NCBI GenBank assembly: GCA_002104935.1
Contig: MCGT01000012.1
Span: 248,001 to 312,000, forward strand
DNA length: 64,000 nt
Origin: Hesseltinella vesiculosa
Taxonomy: Eukaryota > Mucoromycota > Mucoromycetes > Mucorales > Cunninghamellaceae
Direction of reading: 5' to 3'
Positions within the stretch are counted from its first letter, which is position 1. Every line of letters begins with the position of its first letter. Below the pieces are notes generated by a model that was not told where the DNA came from, did no database searches, and saw only the letters and a program-made list of their open reading frames with translations. Position numbers and translations under genes: made by a program. This document shows positions 23,159 to 33,999 of the stretch, piece after piece.

Positions 23159-23608
23159 TCCCTCTGTCTTTTGTATTTATAAATAAACTTAGTCCACTTG
23201 CATACACATTCTTTATCTCTCGATCACCACCTAGCCATCGGTCACGACTTAAAAAAAAAATTGGTCTGGGCCCCAAACCATGCGACTCTGTCTTACCTCG
23301 TTTCCAGCTCACCATCAGGTTATTTATCAAGGCTTAGATTTTTACCGTGGTCATCGCTCATTGTCTACAACCGCCATGCAAAGTTTGCAACTTTTGATGT
23401 GAAAGTTGTGGATGTTCCAGTCAGGGAACCACCGCCAGGCCGTCTGACCGCAGTCTGAGATTGATTCCACCAAAAAAAGAAAGTTCGTTGACGGAGGAAA
23501 GGTCTGCCATGTCGCTTATTGAAAAAAATTTGCAAATAAAAAAAAAGCCACTTCCTTTTTGCTTCTCTTTCTCTTTTTCTTCATCCTTTTCACAAAACAA
23601 AACAAACA
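23159..23608. promoter_or_regulatory. Intergenic region and RPL15 promoter
   Basis: This 450-nt spacer contains the 3' UTR of the TCP11-family gene and the RPL15 promoter. A pyrimidine tract (about 23545-23590) is followed by an A-rich leader directly before the ATG. No coding signal was seen. Confidence 0.5.
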
Positions 23609-24475
23609 ATGGGTGGTAAGTTGACCTTCTTCTACTTAAAGAGCCAAAGTACTTAATGTATTATTATCATTAGCCTACAAATATCTTGAAGAACTGCAAA
23701 AGAAGAAACAATCCGATGTGTTGCGCTTCTTGCTTCGTGTGAGATGCTGGGAATATAGGTACTGAATCCTATGATTCGTTTAGGCTTGAATACCTCTCTA
23801 CGGTTTAAATTCATCCGATGAACATAGTACCATTTGAACGCACATGAAAAAGAAAAAGCGTCCTGCTGGACCTCCTTTTTTGCTTTCGCATTGCCCCAGC
23901 CGCAAGAGCTCACACTTACCTCTGCTTTTTCTCTTGGCTCTTTTTATTTTAGACAATTGAATGTGATCCATCGTGCTTCTCGCCCCTCTCGTCCCGACAA
24001 AGCTCGTCGTTTGGGTTACAAGGCCAAGCAAGGCTTTGTTATCTACCGTGTCCGTGTGCGCCGCGGTGGCCGTAAGCGCCCTGTGCCCAAGGGTGCCACC
24101 TATGGCAAGCCTGTCAACGAAGGTGTTAACCAACTCAAGTACCAACGCTCCTTGCAATCGACTGCTGAAGAACGTGTTGGCCGCCGTTGTGCCAACCTCC
24201 GTGTCTTGAACTCCTATTGGATCAACCAAGATTCCACGTACAAATACTTTGAAGTCATCCTCGTTGACCCCTCCCACAAAGCCATCCGCCGTGACGCCCG
24301 TGCCAACTGGATCGTCAATGCTGTCCACAAGCGTCGCGAAGCTCGTGGTCTTACTGCCATTGGCAAAAAGTCCCGTGGCAAGGGCAAGGGCCATCTCTTC
24401 ACCAAGACCCGTGGCTCTGGTCGCCATGCTTCTTGGAAACGTCGCAACACCTTGTCCCTCCGTCGTTACCGCTAA
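23609..24475 (+). CDS. RPL15: 60S ribosomal protein L15 (eL15)
   Basis: Exon 1 is only 7 nt (23609..23615, ATG GGT G), then 23674..23758 and 23953..24475; 204 aa, the standard eukaryotic length. Sequence blocks match eL15 along the whole chain: [58 protein letters not shown] and the C-terminal [17 protein letters not shown]. It is a core large-subunit protein needed for 60S assembly. The tiny first exon and early introns parallel RPS24. The 194-nt second intron was checked for box C/D or H/ACA snoRNA motifs and none was convincing. Confidence 0.97.
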
Positions 24476-24553
24476 GTGCCCCCTCTTTTCGTTTTTTTTT
24501 TACCATGTACATACTATTTTATAAAGGAAATTGTCGTACAGACAATTGCAAAA

Positions 24554-24823
24554 ATGGAATACGAGCAGGCTGCTGGGCAATGGGCTGTCGTTCGGAGTTA
24601 TAAATGGCTGGGTGTACTTCTTGATACGACAAAGGAACAAGAAGAAAGAATCCACTTCTGTCTAATAATTGTTGATGAGGAACGGCATGGCCGAGAAGGC
24701 TGTGACTTAAAACTATGGCAAGACCCTGAAACAGCTTTTGCGGTATTCCGTGCAGCCTATGATCGTCCAGGAAGTGATTCGCTCTGCGGTAACAATGTCG
24801 CCCGAGAAATGGCAACCGCTTAA
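24554..24823 (+). CDS. Small hypothetical ORF, 89 aa
   Basis: Uninterrupted ATG-to-stop frame just downstream of RPL15. The composition is protein-like (AAGQWAVVRSYKWLGVLLD, then DLKLWQDPETAFAVFRAAYD), with no low-complexity stretch, signal peptide or known motif. No intron signals are visible, and the RPL15 stop is only 78 nt upstream, so it may simply be 3' UTR sequence or a gene remnant. The opposite strand is also open over much of the interval but reads less naturally. Function unknown. Confidence 0.3.
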   Translation: MEYEQAAGQWAVVRSYKWLGVLLDTTKEQEERIHFCLIIVDEERHGREGCDLKLWQDPETAFAVFRAAYDRPGSDSLCGNNVAREMATA

Positions 24824-25104
24824 AAAAGGAGATACGGAGTCAAGCTAAAGAATTAAATAACTGTATTAAAATAAGAGGAAGATCCATTGTACGGTAAATG
24901 AATGGATATAACATCGCGATCTTGGCCAGGGTAGTGTGACCCCAGGGCATTAAAAGAAACCGCCTCCTTTTTGGTTAAGGTAAACTATTGATCCTTCTCA
25001 GTTCGGTACATCTATTCCGTCGCTCATTTTTTTATGTGGGTTATGCGTAGCTAACAAAACTGTAAAATAAAATGAGGGGAGGGTATCCTATGGTCTATGC
25101 TTGT

Positions 25105-25976
25105 CTATGAAGAGGGAGACGTGGAGGCGTCGGTGTTCTTGCTGGTCTTGGCCATTTCCTTTTCGATCTGTTTGACCTGCTGCTCAAGTTCCTTTAATCG
25201 GTCGTCCAGGAGCTGTTCATACTCGTCATCGGAGATCTTTCGCACGGGTGACCAGGACGGAATCTCGATGTAGTCCCAGATCTTCTTAGTGGGAATGGGC
25301 TGGTCTGGTGTCAAATCCATCAAACGTTCCTTGACAATCGTATCTTGTCGCCATCGGTTAGCGGCCGACACTACCACTTGGCCACCAGCACACACCAAGC
25401 CAAACACCACACTGCCTGGAACAACACCCTTTGGTCCACCTAGCCACGTGGTAAGAACAAGAAAGGTAGAAAGAGGGGGTGTCAGCGTGAAGAGAAAACG
25501 AGTCTGGGAAGGGGCTTACGGTAGACAGCTGACAATAAACCACCAGTAGTAATACCAGCCATTGTGCTGCTCATAAGAGCATCGATGTCTCGAGTTTGTG
25601 AATCCTTCAAACCATAATGTGGATTTTGCTGGCGCTGATAGTTGATAAATGTCTCTCGGATGACTGCAAAAAGGAAAAGGAAAAAAAAAAAATGAGGATC
25701 GGTTCCTGATCTATCAACGCTCCGCATATCATCATACTGAAGAAGGTGGCACCAAAGATACCACAGTTAACACCTGTGGCTAGGGCATAGCTCTTGACAG
25801 GACCATTGCGAAGAATGGCCAGCGTTGCACCTGTGGTGGCCCCAGCAGCAGCTACATTGCAAATTCATAATGAAGAATAAGAACACAATAAAATGATCGC
25901 ACAAACAAGTTCACTGTTTACCTGAAATCCCTGTGCCAATTAAAATATTCTTGATACTCGAGGTCTTTTGCTCCAT
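25105..25976 (-). CDS. Tim17/Tim22/Tim23-like membrane protein, 215 aa
   Basis: Exons 25976..25922, 25851..25738, 25663..25520 and 25439..25105, all phase 1. Glycine-rich membrane segments occur at about residues 12-32 (NILIGTGISAAAGATTGATL), 40-58 (ATGVNCGIFGATFFIIRE), 85-105 (MSSTMAGITTGGLLSAVY) and 112-130 (VVPGSVVFGLVCAGGQ), the four-helix pattern with GxxxG motifs typical of the Tim17 superfamily. A Pro-rich amphipathic link (PTKKIWDYIEIPSWSPVRKI) and a charged coiled-coil tail follow. Location in the mitochondrial inner membrane is inferred from the family; it is not one of the canonical Tim subunits. A TTAG just before the start codon could be the acceptor of a 5' UTR intron. Confidence 0.72.
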
Positions 25977-26731
25977 GATCTAACAGAGGGCTCGAGAATG
26001 TTGTGACAGAAAAAAAAAAAGAAAGAAAGACAACCCCTTCAGGATCGGTGCCTAAATGTTATTCAATTTTGAGTCGCGAACAGATAGAATCCAAACGGGC
26101 CATTTGAAAGTGCTTTCCCAAGCCACCTGAATGGGAAGAAGCATGAGCGAAGAAAATAATGGCAATAAAAAAACCTCGTCATCCGTAGCCAAGGCTAAGA
26201 AACAGGTAGATAAAAAACCTTAAATTAAACACGGGTTAAAAAAAAACCAAACAAAATCATCAGGTACCTTTCCAATTTCGAGGTGAGGGAGATGGAGAAA
26301 AAGGTCAGGCACTGCTGACGACGACCTCCAGGAGCTGCTCTTGTGAGAGGAGCAACATCCATTGAGCATGCGGTCTAGTTATGCATCGGGATATCCAATC
26401 ATTCCGGAATTACGCCTTTTTTGTCAACGAGGCAAGGAGAAAAAATCAGCATGATCCTCGCTTGTGGGATCTATGCATCTTTCAACTACCGCCTCTTTCC
26501 TGCTACAGAATTCGGCTCTCGTTGCTAGACGAGACCTTGACTTGACGGCCACACGCGATATGCTCTAATTCAAGCACACGATGGGACACTCTCAGATACC
26601 TCCGTTTTGACCGTATTTTTTTTTTTTTTTTTTTTGGTGATCGCTTTGACAGTGGGTAGTCAAGAAACCTTCGTTTCTCTTGGCTACACAACTTATGAAG
26701 CCTCTTTGATGAAATGGCTGTTTTAATCATC
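25977..26731. other. Intergenic region with possible small spliced gene or leader exons (minus)
   Basis: No confident gene, but the minus strand has an ATG-initiated segment near 26365 (reading MDVAPLTRAAPGGRRQQ) that ends at a good AG/GTACC donor at about 26272. It also has an exon-like end near 26140-26055 (reading GGLGKHFQMARLDSIC) that follows an ATTCAG acceptor and ends at a stop. The pieces could not be joined into one frame. They may be 5' UTR exons of the Tim17-like gene. A T run of about 23 nt lies near 26620-26635. Confidence 0.35.
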
Positions 26732-27712
26732 CTAACGTGGGGGAGACCTTGGCGAAAATAAAAACTCGTTGGATTGAGGACCAGGTGAAAAGGTAGATTC
26801 CATAGAGTGAGCTTGGTATTCTTGCTGAGTGATCCACTGAATACGGTCTCGGAGGACAAGCTCTTCGTAGTTGTCGGTAACAAGCGCGTGGGTATAGGGG
26901 ATATCCTTGAGGGTGTCGATCTCATCTATGGAACTGGTTCGGTCGTAGTGGTCTATCTGGGCGTAATCAAAGCTGTGGCGTTTACTTCGTAGGCTGACAG
27001 GTAGCGAGGGTGATTCATAGTATTCCTGCTTACGTTCAAGCCTTTGTCGGACCGGCTGTCGCTGTCGAAACGGATAAGGGTGTAATTCCTGAAGCAAGCT
27101 GTCAAAGGCTTCGGTGTCTTGCTCGACAAAAAAGGTGTGCAGGACACTGGGAACAGAAAAGCACTGGCCGTCGCTGGACACGTTGGGGCAGGCGGCAAAT
27201 GGAGCAAACATCGAGGAAAAATCGGCATGAGGTCTGGAAGTGTCTCGAGTGGGCGTAGCACTTGAACCGGGCCAGTACTTGCTCTTGCTGGCAGTGGAAG
27301 AAGAGGATGCAGACGACACAGTGGTGGGAGTCATGGGTGCAGAGTCAATGTCGCCAGATTCTTTGAGCTGCACCGACGTAGGCAAGAGCATCAGGGACGC
27401 CAAGGAGAGATTGCTGGAGCTGGTGGGGAGCTGCAGCGGCGATTGCGTCGGGGAGGTTGTAAACGGGCTATGACGAGGTGAGGAGGCATTAGAGGAGCCC
27501 GTGAGGACAGCCCCTTCATCAAAGGATTGCCAGAGTGTTTCGGTTTGCTCAAGCGTGGTGCTTTTCTTTTTTTTTCGCTTGTCGTCCAGCCGCTCCTTTT
27601 GTGGAATAGGACATGAGGTAGAGTGAATCCAGTCATTGATAGTCAATGATGTATTGGAGGAATTGGAAAAGGTGGAGGAACTTCTTGGCCGTTGTGTCGG
27701 TGACAGCCCCAT
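26732..27712 (-). CDS. Serine-rich protein of unknown function, 326 aa
   Basis: Single exon, ATG at 27712, stop at 26732. Residues 1-160 are Ser/Thr/Pro-rich and disordered, with a poly-basic patch (KRKKKK at about 46-51) that could be a nuclear localisation signal. A more ordered block at about 185-225 (VLHTFFVEQDTEAFDSLLQE) is followed by a basic stretch and an acidic/aromatic segment (HSFDYAQIDHYDRTSSIDE). Many SP and TP sites suggest phosphoregulation, which is inference. No enzyme or DNA-binding domain is recognised. The start lies 136 nt downstream of the stop codon of the Prm10-like gene on the same strand. Confidence 0.7.
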   Translation of the reverse strand: MGLSPTQRPRSSSTFSNSSNTSLTINDWIHSTSCPIPQKERLDDKRKKKKSTTLEQTETLWQSFDEGAVLTGSSNASSPRHSPFTTSPTQSPLQLPTSSSNLSLASLMLLPTSVQLKESGDIDSAPMTPTTVSSASSSSTASKSKYWPGSSATPTRDTSRPHADFSSMFAPFAACPNVSSDGQCFSVPSVLHTFFVEQDTEAFDSLLQELHPYPFRQRQPVRQRLERKQEYYESPSLPVSLRSKRHSFDYAQIDHYDRTSSIDEIDTLKDIPYTHALVTDNYEELVLRDRIQWITQQEYQAHSMESTFSPGPQSNEFLFSPRSPPR

Positions 27713-27847
27713 TTTGACTGCATAAAAAAAAAAAAAAGGAAAGGAAAAGCGCTGGGCGAAAAAAAAAAAAAAAAAAGCTCTGGCATAGAGAAATCACATG
27801 CAGGGGTTCGACCCAATTTTTTACTGGCGGAGAGGAAAAATAAAGAG

Positions 27848-28680
27848 TTACAATGAAATGTACAGAGATCTGCGTTTGCCAGAGGGATAAACAATCATAG
27901 CAGCAGAGAAGAGGCCAGCAACAAGGCCGAGGCAGATAGTGAGCATTTCAATAGGAAAGGATTCATGCAAGATATCATCCTGATGGAGTAATGCAAACGC
28001 ACCACGCACGCCTATTACAAAAAAACGTCAGCCGCTTGACCAGGAATACTAATTCGTACTTTACCGATGCTTCCCGGTACTAAAAGGGTAATACCAACGC
28101 ACAATGGCACAATGGGAGCTTCGCCGGTGACTTTCAAGGCAAGGTTTGCATAAAGGCCACACACAAAGGCGGATAAGCATCCGACAATTTGCCCTTCCGG
28201 GATGACTTTGCCCAAAAAATAAAAAGGAAGGTACCCAATAGACGCACACAACGTCTGGGTCAAGAATTGCCGGTAATGCGAGCCATAGGCCATACCTACG
28301 GCAACCGTCATGACTGGGAAGAGTGGGATGTAAATCCAATGAGAAATCGTCGAAGGCACGCAATGGTCATCCTCAGGCGCGAGAGGGTCGATCACTGAGT
28401 ACACACTGTGGCCTACTTGGAGGCCATATGCAAGCACAAAGGCATATACCACTGCATACACCAGCCGGATCGTACCAATGTTGATGTTTCTTGCCGTGAG
28501 TTCCATCTTGCATAGTCAAAAAGAGTGGTCCGAGCATTAAATTAAAATGAGTCATGCAAGAACAAAAAAAGGGTCCGATTGCCATTTATAGACACCAGTG
28601 GGTAATTTTTATGCAAGCGCAATATCCAAAAAAAAAGCGTCATGCAAGCACATCCAACGTTTTCATCCGAGAAACCAGGC

Positions 28681-28711
<31 letters not shown>

Positions 28712-29896
28712 ACTTACAGAAGCGATCGCCATGGAATAACCAGGCAAGACCATAAAGATGGACGATACTGCCACGCTTGAGAAGCAGACATACTGGTGTA
28801 GCGCACGGGCAGCCAAGGCGACCATGACAGAGCATGAGATCTCAAAGACACGGCCATAGATAGAGTAGCGGTTGGAGATGATGCATAGAATACCGACAAT
28901 GAGACCTAGAACTCCGCTGATACCTGCATCGATCCAGGACCCACCGAACAGAATGACACAGCCGGTGAAGGCGCTGGCGCAGTAGGCAAATAAGATCCCC
29001 CAAAAACCCACGGTCGGGGGGTCGTTGCTGATATCCCGTAGCGCATCGAGGCATTTCTCCAATTCATCGCATGTATGCAAAGATGGCTCCACGATCAAGT
29101 GGCTGTTATCGGCATGGTGGTGCACATCGTTGGAGGATAAGTTTTTCTCGGCATCGCGAGCCTGCTGTTGGAACTGGGAAAAAAAGGGTTTCATCAAGGT
29201 GTTGACTCGGCCAAGTTTGCAGGTGTCAAAAGAAGGCTGCGTCTTGACCATCATGGATTGCACTTGATGGCCGTCTATAAAGGTGAACAGTATTGAATCT
29301 GGCAAGAACGTGAAGCTCACATTCATTTCCATCATCTCGGCACCCAGTCGGAGCACTTCATCCTGGGGAAGGAGAATGAATATTTAAAGATCAGCTAATG
29401 ACATGAAAGAAAGGCAGCTTACCGCTCGATAGCTGGGGCAGCCTCCATGGATGAGGCATCGGCCAAGGAGACAAAGGATTTGTTGTTTAAGTTGCTGACA
29501 GCTGACCGAGGTGGACACGACGGTGGCAGAGGATAGACGGCGGGGAAGACCGCCAGCATAAAACGAAGTGGATGGTTTGGGAGCCGGTGTGAGAGGGAAA
29601 ATAGGTTCAGCGTTTGGCGAGACAACAGATTGGACTGGATGGGTATCAGGCGAAGATTTAGGATGGTTGGTGTGGTGTGGTAAGGCAGGTGGAGGAAGAA
29701 ACATGACTGAACGTTCCAGTTTTTTTTTTTCTGCAAGAGGGACCGAGGCACCCGAGACGGGTGCATCGATGCCATAGCTTGCAAGTGGCTGGTGATCATC
29801 TTTTTCAGAAGACTCGGCGGCATCTGTCAAGGTACACTGTGACACAAGACTCAGCATCGAGGATGAGCCATGTAGCCCATTCATGGCCTTGGACAT
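27848..29896 (-). CDS. Prm10-like ThrE/DUF1212-family multi-pass membrane protein, 574 aa
   Basis: Exons 29896..29423, 29362..28718, 28506..28065 and 28011..27848, phases 0, 0, 1. The start at 29896 (MSKAMNG) is preferred; the frame is open further upstream but reads as low-complexity leader. Residues 1-130 are a disordered cytosolic region, followed by the soluble ThrE part (LLGRCLIHGGCPSYRADEVL, SILFTFIDG) and about ten membrane helices. Recognisable segments include FWGILFAYCASAFTGCVILFGG, SIFMVLPGYSMAIAS at the end of the first half and APIVPLCVGITLLVPGSIG in the second. The family includes bacterial threonine exporters and yeast pheromone-regulated Prm10, so export of a small metabolite is plausible but unproven here. 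The long A run at 28681 sits in the second intron. Confidence 0.9.
28681..28706. repeat. A26 homopolymer in an intron
   Basis: Run of 26 A on the plus strand, i.e. T26 in the sense strand of the second intron of the Prm10-like gene, a few bases after its 5' splice site. Such a position is unusual because polypyrimidine tracts normally precede the 3' splice site. Confidence 0.95.
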
Positions 29897-30634
29897 TATC
29901 AAAGGGAGTGGCAAACGAGACAAGAAAGAAAAAAGAAAGAAAGAAAATAAGAAACAAAAAATTGCGATTTGAAAAGAAAAAAAGAGAGTTGGAAATGGGA
30001 ACAAGTCAGTTGGTGAGCAATTCCCCAGTGAAAGAGGGAGAATGCTTGAAAATGGAACTAACAAAGGCAAGGACAGACCGACAAGTTGGTCGGTAATAAA
30101 ATAGAGAAATGGATAGAAAAAGAGAAAAAGAGTGATGTCACACTCTTTTTTAGTAGGAGAAGGCTCGTTCATGACAACATGATCTGCATAAACTTCGAGG
30201 AATCGGTTTGAAAACGTGCTCATAATGGGGAAAGAGTGAAGGTTTGCCAAGCGTGCCCAAGCGGTGACAGGGGCCGCTGGCTTCTGATTGGCTTAACCCT
30301 TTTCAAAGCCCCTAGTTGGAAAAAGAGAAAGAGAAAGAGAGCAAGACAGAGACAGAGAGGAAGAGAGTGAGGCTACTACGACCTAACGTATCTATCGCCT
30401 TTCTAGCCCTGCGTTACGAATGCTTTGACTTTTGTCAATGTGATGATGCTTGCCTTCCCACCTATTTTCACACCCCGACAAATTTTTCCAAAATTGCAGC
30501 GTGGAGCCACTTTTTCTACTTGCCCCCCTTTTTTCTTCCGTTTTCTTATTTTTCTGCCTGTTCTTACCCCCTCCCCCTTGCTCTCCCATTTTTCTTACTC
30601 CTGTATAAAGTTTTTGAGTGATCTTATTTTGTAC
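29897..30634. promoter_or_regulatory. Divergent intergenic region, Prm10-like / Zn2Cys6 factor
   Basis: This 738-nt spacer drives both genes. It contains an inverted CCAAT element (gattgg at about 30285), purine-rich repeats (gagaaagagaaagagag, about 30320-30360), and a TATA-like element close to the Zn2Cys6 start. The purine strand next to the Prm10-like gene is a T/C tract in that gene's sense direction, matching other leaders here. Confidence 0.5.
30604..30610 (+). promoter_or_regulatory. TATA-like element upstream of the Zn2Cys6 gene
   Basis: TATAAAG placed 25 nt before the ATG at 30635. If used, transcription would start at or after the first ATG, so either the leader is extremely short or the box is fortuitous. 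Confidence 0.3.
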
Positions 30635-32907
30635 ATGGCCAACACCCAAGCTGCCTCATCTGCCAATGCGAACAAAGATCTAAGTTGTTTACGCTGTCGA
30701 AAAAAAAAAGCAAAGCAAGTGACGAGCCTGACCCCTTGTCCTTTCCCTCCTTTTTTTTTTTTCTTTACGAATGGCTCATCATTAACCTGTCCACGTTTTG
30801 CTTTTGCTTTAGATGTTCCAAAACTCGACCTACATGTACTCGATGCGAACGCTCCAACCAACCGGTAAGCCCTTTTTTTTTCGTTTTTTCGGCCTCTGTC
30901 ATTCTCACCATCTTTCTCTCTCTCCTTTTTTTTTTTACGCTTTTAACAAAAATATACAATTCTAAGTGTGAATACCCGGATGCGCCACCCAATCTAACAG
31001 ATTTATCACAAAAAGTGCTGGGCCTGTATGAATCGTTACGAGATCTAGAAGGGGAGTTCTTGGTCAAATATCTACAACAGGACCAGGACCAGGACTCGCC
31101 GTCGCCCTCACCACCGCCAACCACCGTCGACACTCTTGCCTCTCCGCCACCGGTTTTGCCGCCACAACCTCTTTACCAACCATCTTTGGGCGAGTCTGAA
31201 AGCAAAGAGGTCCGATGGTCCATGACCTTGCTGGGCAACGGCATGTCCATCCAAACCACTGTCAAAACCGCGTTCGACCTGATTGTCTTGATGAGCAGGC
31301 TCAACCAGCAATTATTTGAGGACCCTGACACTTCTGACGACCCGATGGCCCGAGAGTGGGCACTGACAACCGAAGACAAGGACAACGAAGACGAGGAATT
31401 GGACGAAGACGAGTACCTCGTTACTGTGCCGTTATTTCCGCTTTCATATTTTTCGCTGCACCAGTCCCTCAGCCCAGCTCCGATGCCCTCAGCCGCCTGC
31501 CCTCAGCCACCTTGCTTATCTCCTCAAGCCATCCTCGATCACATCCTGCTTGCTTTTCGACACGATGACATCAGCCGCAGCCTCAATGATAGCCTTACAA
31601 GTTCACATGGTTTGATCGTCCGCCTGCTACTTGACCAACTCAAACCGAGCCTCCCACCCAAACAAAATACCCCGCCCCTGGCAGCGTCACTCGATAGCCT
31701 GCAGCCATTGCAGCGTGCCGTCCTCCTTGCCGCCTTTTTAACTTGTCATCTTTTCCTCCAGCCTAGCGTTTTGCTTGGCCCATCCTGCAGTGTCGATACC
31801 CTTCATCAGCTCCTGCTGCAAGCCTTGCTGGATAGCGTGTTCGATGCGGTGCAGCCAAGCGATCGCGATGCCTTGCGCTTGTCAATGCTCTTGTTCCTTT
31901 GGTGCCCGATACCAGCTTCACCTGACGCCCTTTCCATCCAGCCAGCCACCATATCCAATTGGCTCACTCTGTGCTGGCGGTGGGTGCTGATGCATGATCC
32001 TCCCTGTGCCACACCTACCATCTCCAACAAGGAAACCATGGTCGCCTCGCTTTTGTACCTGGATGTCTTTTACCACACGTTTTTACTCCCAGATGTCAAC
32101 ACAAGTAGTCGTGACACCCACCTAGGTGTCATCCTCGACTTGGCAGAATCAACTCCCAACAATCTCCGCTACCGATGCCGATTGTGCTTGACACTGCAAG
32201 CCCAGCTGATGCGGTTCCTTTCGCAAGTGCAGTCTCTGTTTTACATTGAAAACGACCGCAGCAAAGACGCTTCCGATACCCTCGACAAGGCTCTTATAAG
32301 AGCACGGCTGCAGGCCGACGTGCCCCTGGACACCGACGGCAACGAGTCTCCGAGATCCGTCAAGGCCGAAACGATGGAAGACGACAACCCTGTGCCTAGT
32401 GCATCCGTGACAGCATCCAATGTGCGCAAAGTAGATGTGGACGAAGTGCTGATGTTGGTGCGCGACCTGGAAAAATGGGAACAGCGTCTGCCTGATTGGG
32501 CTGCCTGGCCCGCAACCACCGACACATCCGACAGGATCGATAGCGCTAAAAATGAAACCAGTTCGCCAACGATGATGTCACCGATGGTTGTCCAGCTCCA
32601 TCTTATCCTCAACATGGTCAAGGTGCTTCTGTTCCGACCTTTTAGCACCCCTCATCGTCATCACCAAGATAGCGAACAGACTCATACGAGAACTACCTTT
32701 TTGGACCTGTCCTTGCATGCGGCCGACCGCCTCAGTCGATGCCTAACCAAAAATTGCACATCACCCCATGACTCTCTGGATCCTTTTTGGTCACATGCGG
32801 CTCAGCAAATGACTTGGGATGTGGTGGACCGTGTCAAAGCCGCTTTCGATAGAGATCCTGAAATCAAGACCCAGCTCTGCACCCTTGTAAATAGATTAGA
32901 TGTGTAG
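30635..32907 (+). CDS. Zn2Cys6 binuclear-cluster transcription factor, 690 aa
   Basis: Exons 30635..30714, 30813..30864 and 30967..32907. The six cysteines are built from three exons: CLRCRKKKAK, CSKTRPTCTRC and CEYPDAPP, giving a regular fungal Zn2Cys6 cluster at about residues 18-45. To keep frame, the first intron must use a GC donor (AAA/GCAAGT, the classic GC-AG consensus). Downstream are a short coiled coil (LSQKVLGLYESLRDLEGEFL), a Pro-rich linker, acidic segments and a long helical middle region of the fungal-specific factor type. A nuclear regulator is expected; targets are unknown. The C-terminal part carries an acidic block (DEDEEL-like, about 250-270) that could activate transcription. 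Confidence 0.9.
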
Positions 32908-33447
32908 TTATAGATATTGTAACACTCCCCCCTAAGAATGAATGTTGTATAATTTTCCATTCTTATTTTTTTGTGATCAACCTTGCATTCTAAAAGATGA
33001 AAGAGACAGGAGAGACAAGGCGTTTTTTTTTGTCTGTTGGGCGAATGGTTCAGATCAGAGACCTGAAGGAAAAGCTCGGAAGCTGGTCTCGGGCAATCAC
33101 GGATTTGACACATGCTTTCTTGTTTCGTAGTACAGCGCCTTGACTATTTTCTTTTTTCAAGCTGGACTCAAATTTGGTAATTCTAAGGAGAACCTAGAAA
33201 GAAAAAAATTAACCTCTCCCATCAGTGGAAAAAATAGGATGCATGAATCTCACAAACAACGAAAAGTATATTGCAATAAAAAAAAGGGCACTGTTTATTG
33301 CACATCTGATTACCATGAAAATGATAACAAAAAACGATGTGAGGCGTTTGAGAGAAGAGCAAAAAGGGGGGAATGAGTATGGAGGGTAAATGGGATGAAA
33401 AAGAGTCAAAGAGGGCTATGGTACAAGAGATGTGTAGTAAAAAAAAA
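32908..33447. other. Convergent intergenic region
   Basis: This 540-nt spacer between two stop codons is AT-rich and shows no coding signal. Likely 3' UTR and polyadenylation sequence of the Zn2Cys6 gene and the minus-strand 183-aa gene. Confidence 0.5.
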
Positions 33448-33999
33448 TCATAATGCAGGGATGGGGGTAGCAAAGGGTTTAACCAGTCGGTTTGGCAGAG
33501 AGGCGTTGAGAAAATCATGGCAGTCAGTTAAAGAGTCTTTGTCAAGCATGGGTGACGAAGGTCGAGTGGAAGGTAAAGAAGAGGTCGCCGAGGCCAATGA
33601 GGGGATGTCGTCTTCCAGATCTTCGGCAGTTTCCGAGTTGTCCCTAAGAGGCGAATGGTGTTCTTCATGGATGTACTGCTTGTGTTGCTGGTAAAGTTCC
33701 AGCTGCGAGTTCTTTTCTTGTCGTGAAGAGTTAGCATCAAACGAGCCTTCTTCTTCTTCGGCAGCCATCACCCGGCGATTGGTCCGGCCTTTGCGTTTGT
33801 TCAGGACTTCTTCAGCCTGGCTGATGGTGTTGCATAGTAGCAGTCGTTCCCGGACGTTGTATTGAGGTCGAGATCGTCGGTCGTCTCGTTCCAGCTTTTT
33901 ACAGCCCAAGTTCATGGCCTTCAAAGCAACTTGTCTGGGAGACAGTTTGGAGGTGGTAAAAATGGTGCTTGGAGCGGTGCGTCGATTAGCCATCGCCAT
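33448..33999 (-). CDS. Basic/acidic bipartite protein of unknown function, 183 aa
   Basis: Single exon, ATG at 33999 with a second ATG two codons on. The N-terminal half is basic and helical (LSPRQVALKAMNLGCKKLER, RPQYNVRERLLLCNTISQAE) and contains KRKGRTNRR at about residues 69-77, a probable nuclear localisation or nucleic-acid-binding patch. The C-terminal half is acidic and Ser-rich (AAEEEEGSFD, ETAEDLEDDIPSLAS). The ordered N-terminal core suggests a conserved small domain, but the family was not recognised. A regulator or inhibitor is possible. Confidence that it is a gene is fair because of its composition and its isolated promoter region. Confidence 0.65.
   Translation of the reverse strand: MAMANRRTAPSTIFTTSKLSPRQVALKAMNLGCKKLERDDRRSRPQYNVRERLLLCNTISQAEEVLNKRKGRTNRRVMAAEEEEGSFDANSSRQEKNSQLELYQQHKQYIHEEHHSPLRDNSETAEDLEDDIPSLASATSSLPSTRPSSPMLDKDSLTDCHDFLNASLPNRLVKPFATPIPAL

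Noticed and set aside
27785..27830. GGGTTCGACCCAA near 27805 resembling a tRNA T-loop (B box).
   Set aside because: No matching A box, anticodon stem or acceptor stem at the required spacing on either strand.
29897..30250. Upstream extension of the Prm10-like reading frame (in-frame Met near 30250).
   Set aside because: The added residues are Leu/Phe/Ser low-complexity from a T/C leader tract; MSKAMNG at 29896 is the first start in natural sequence.
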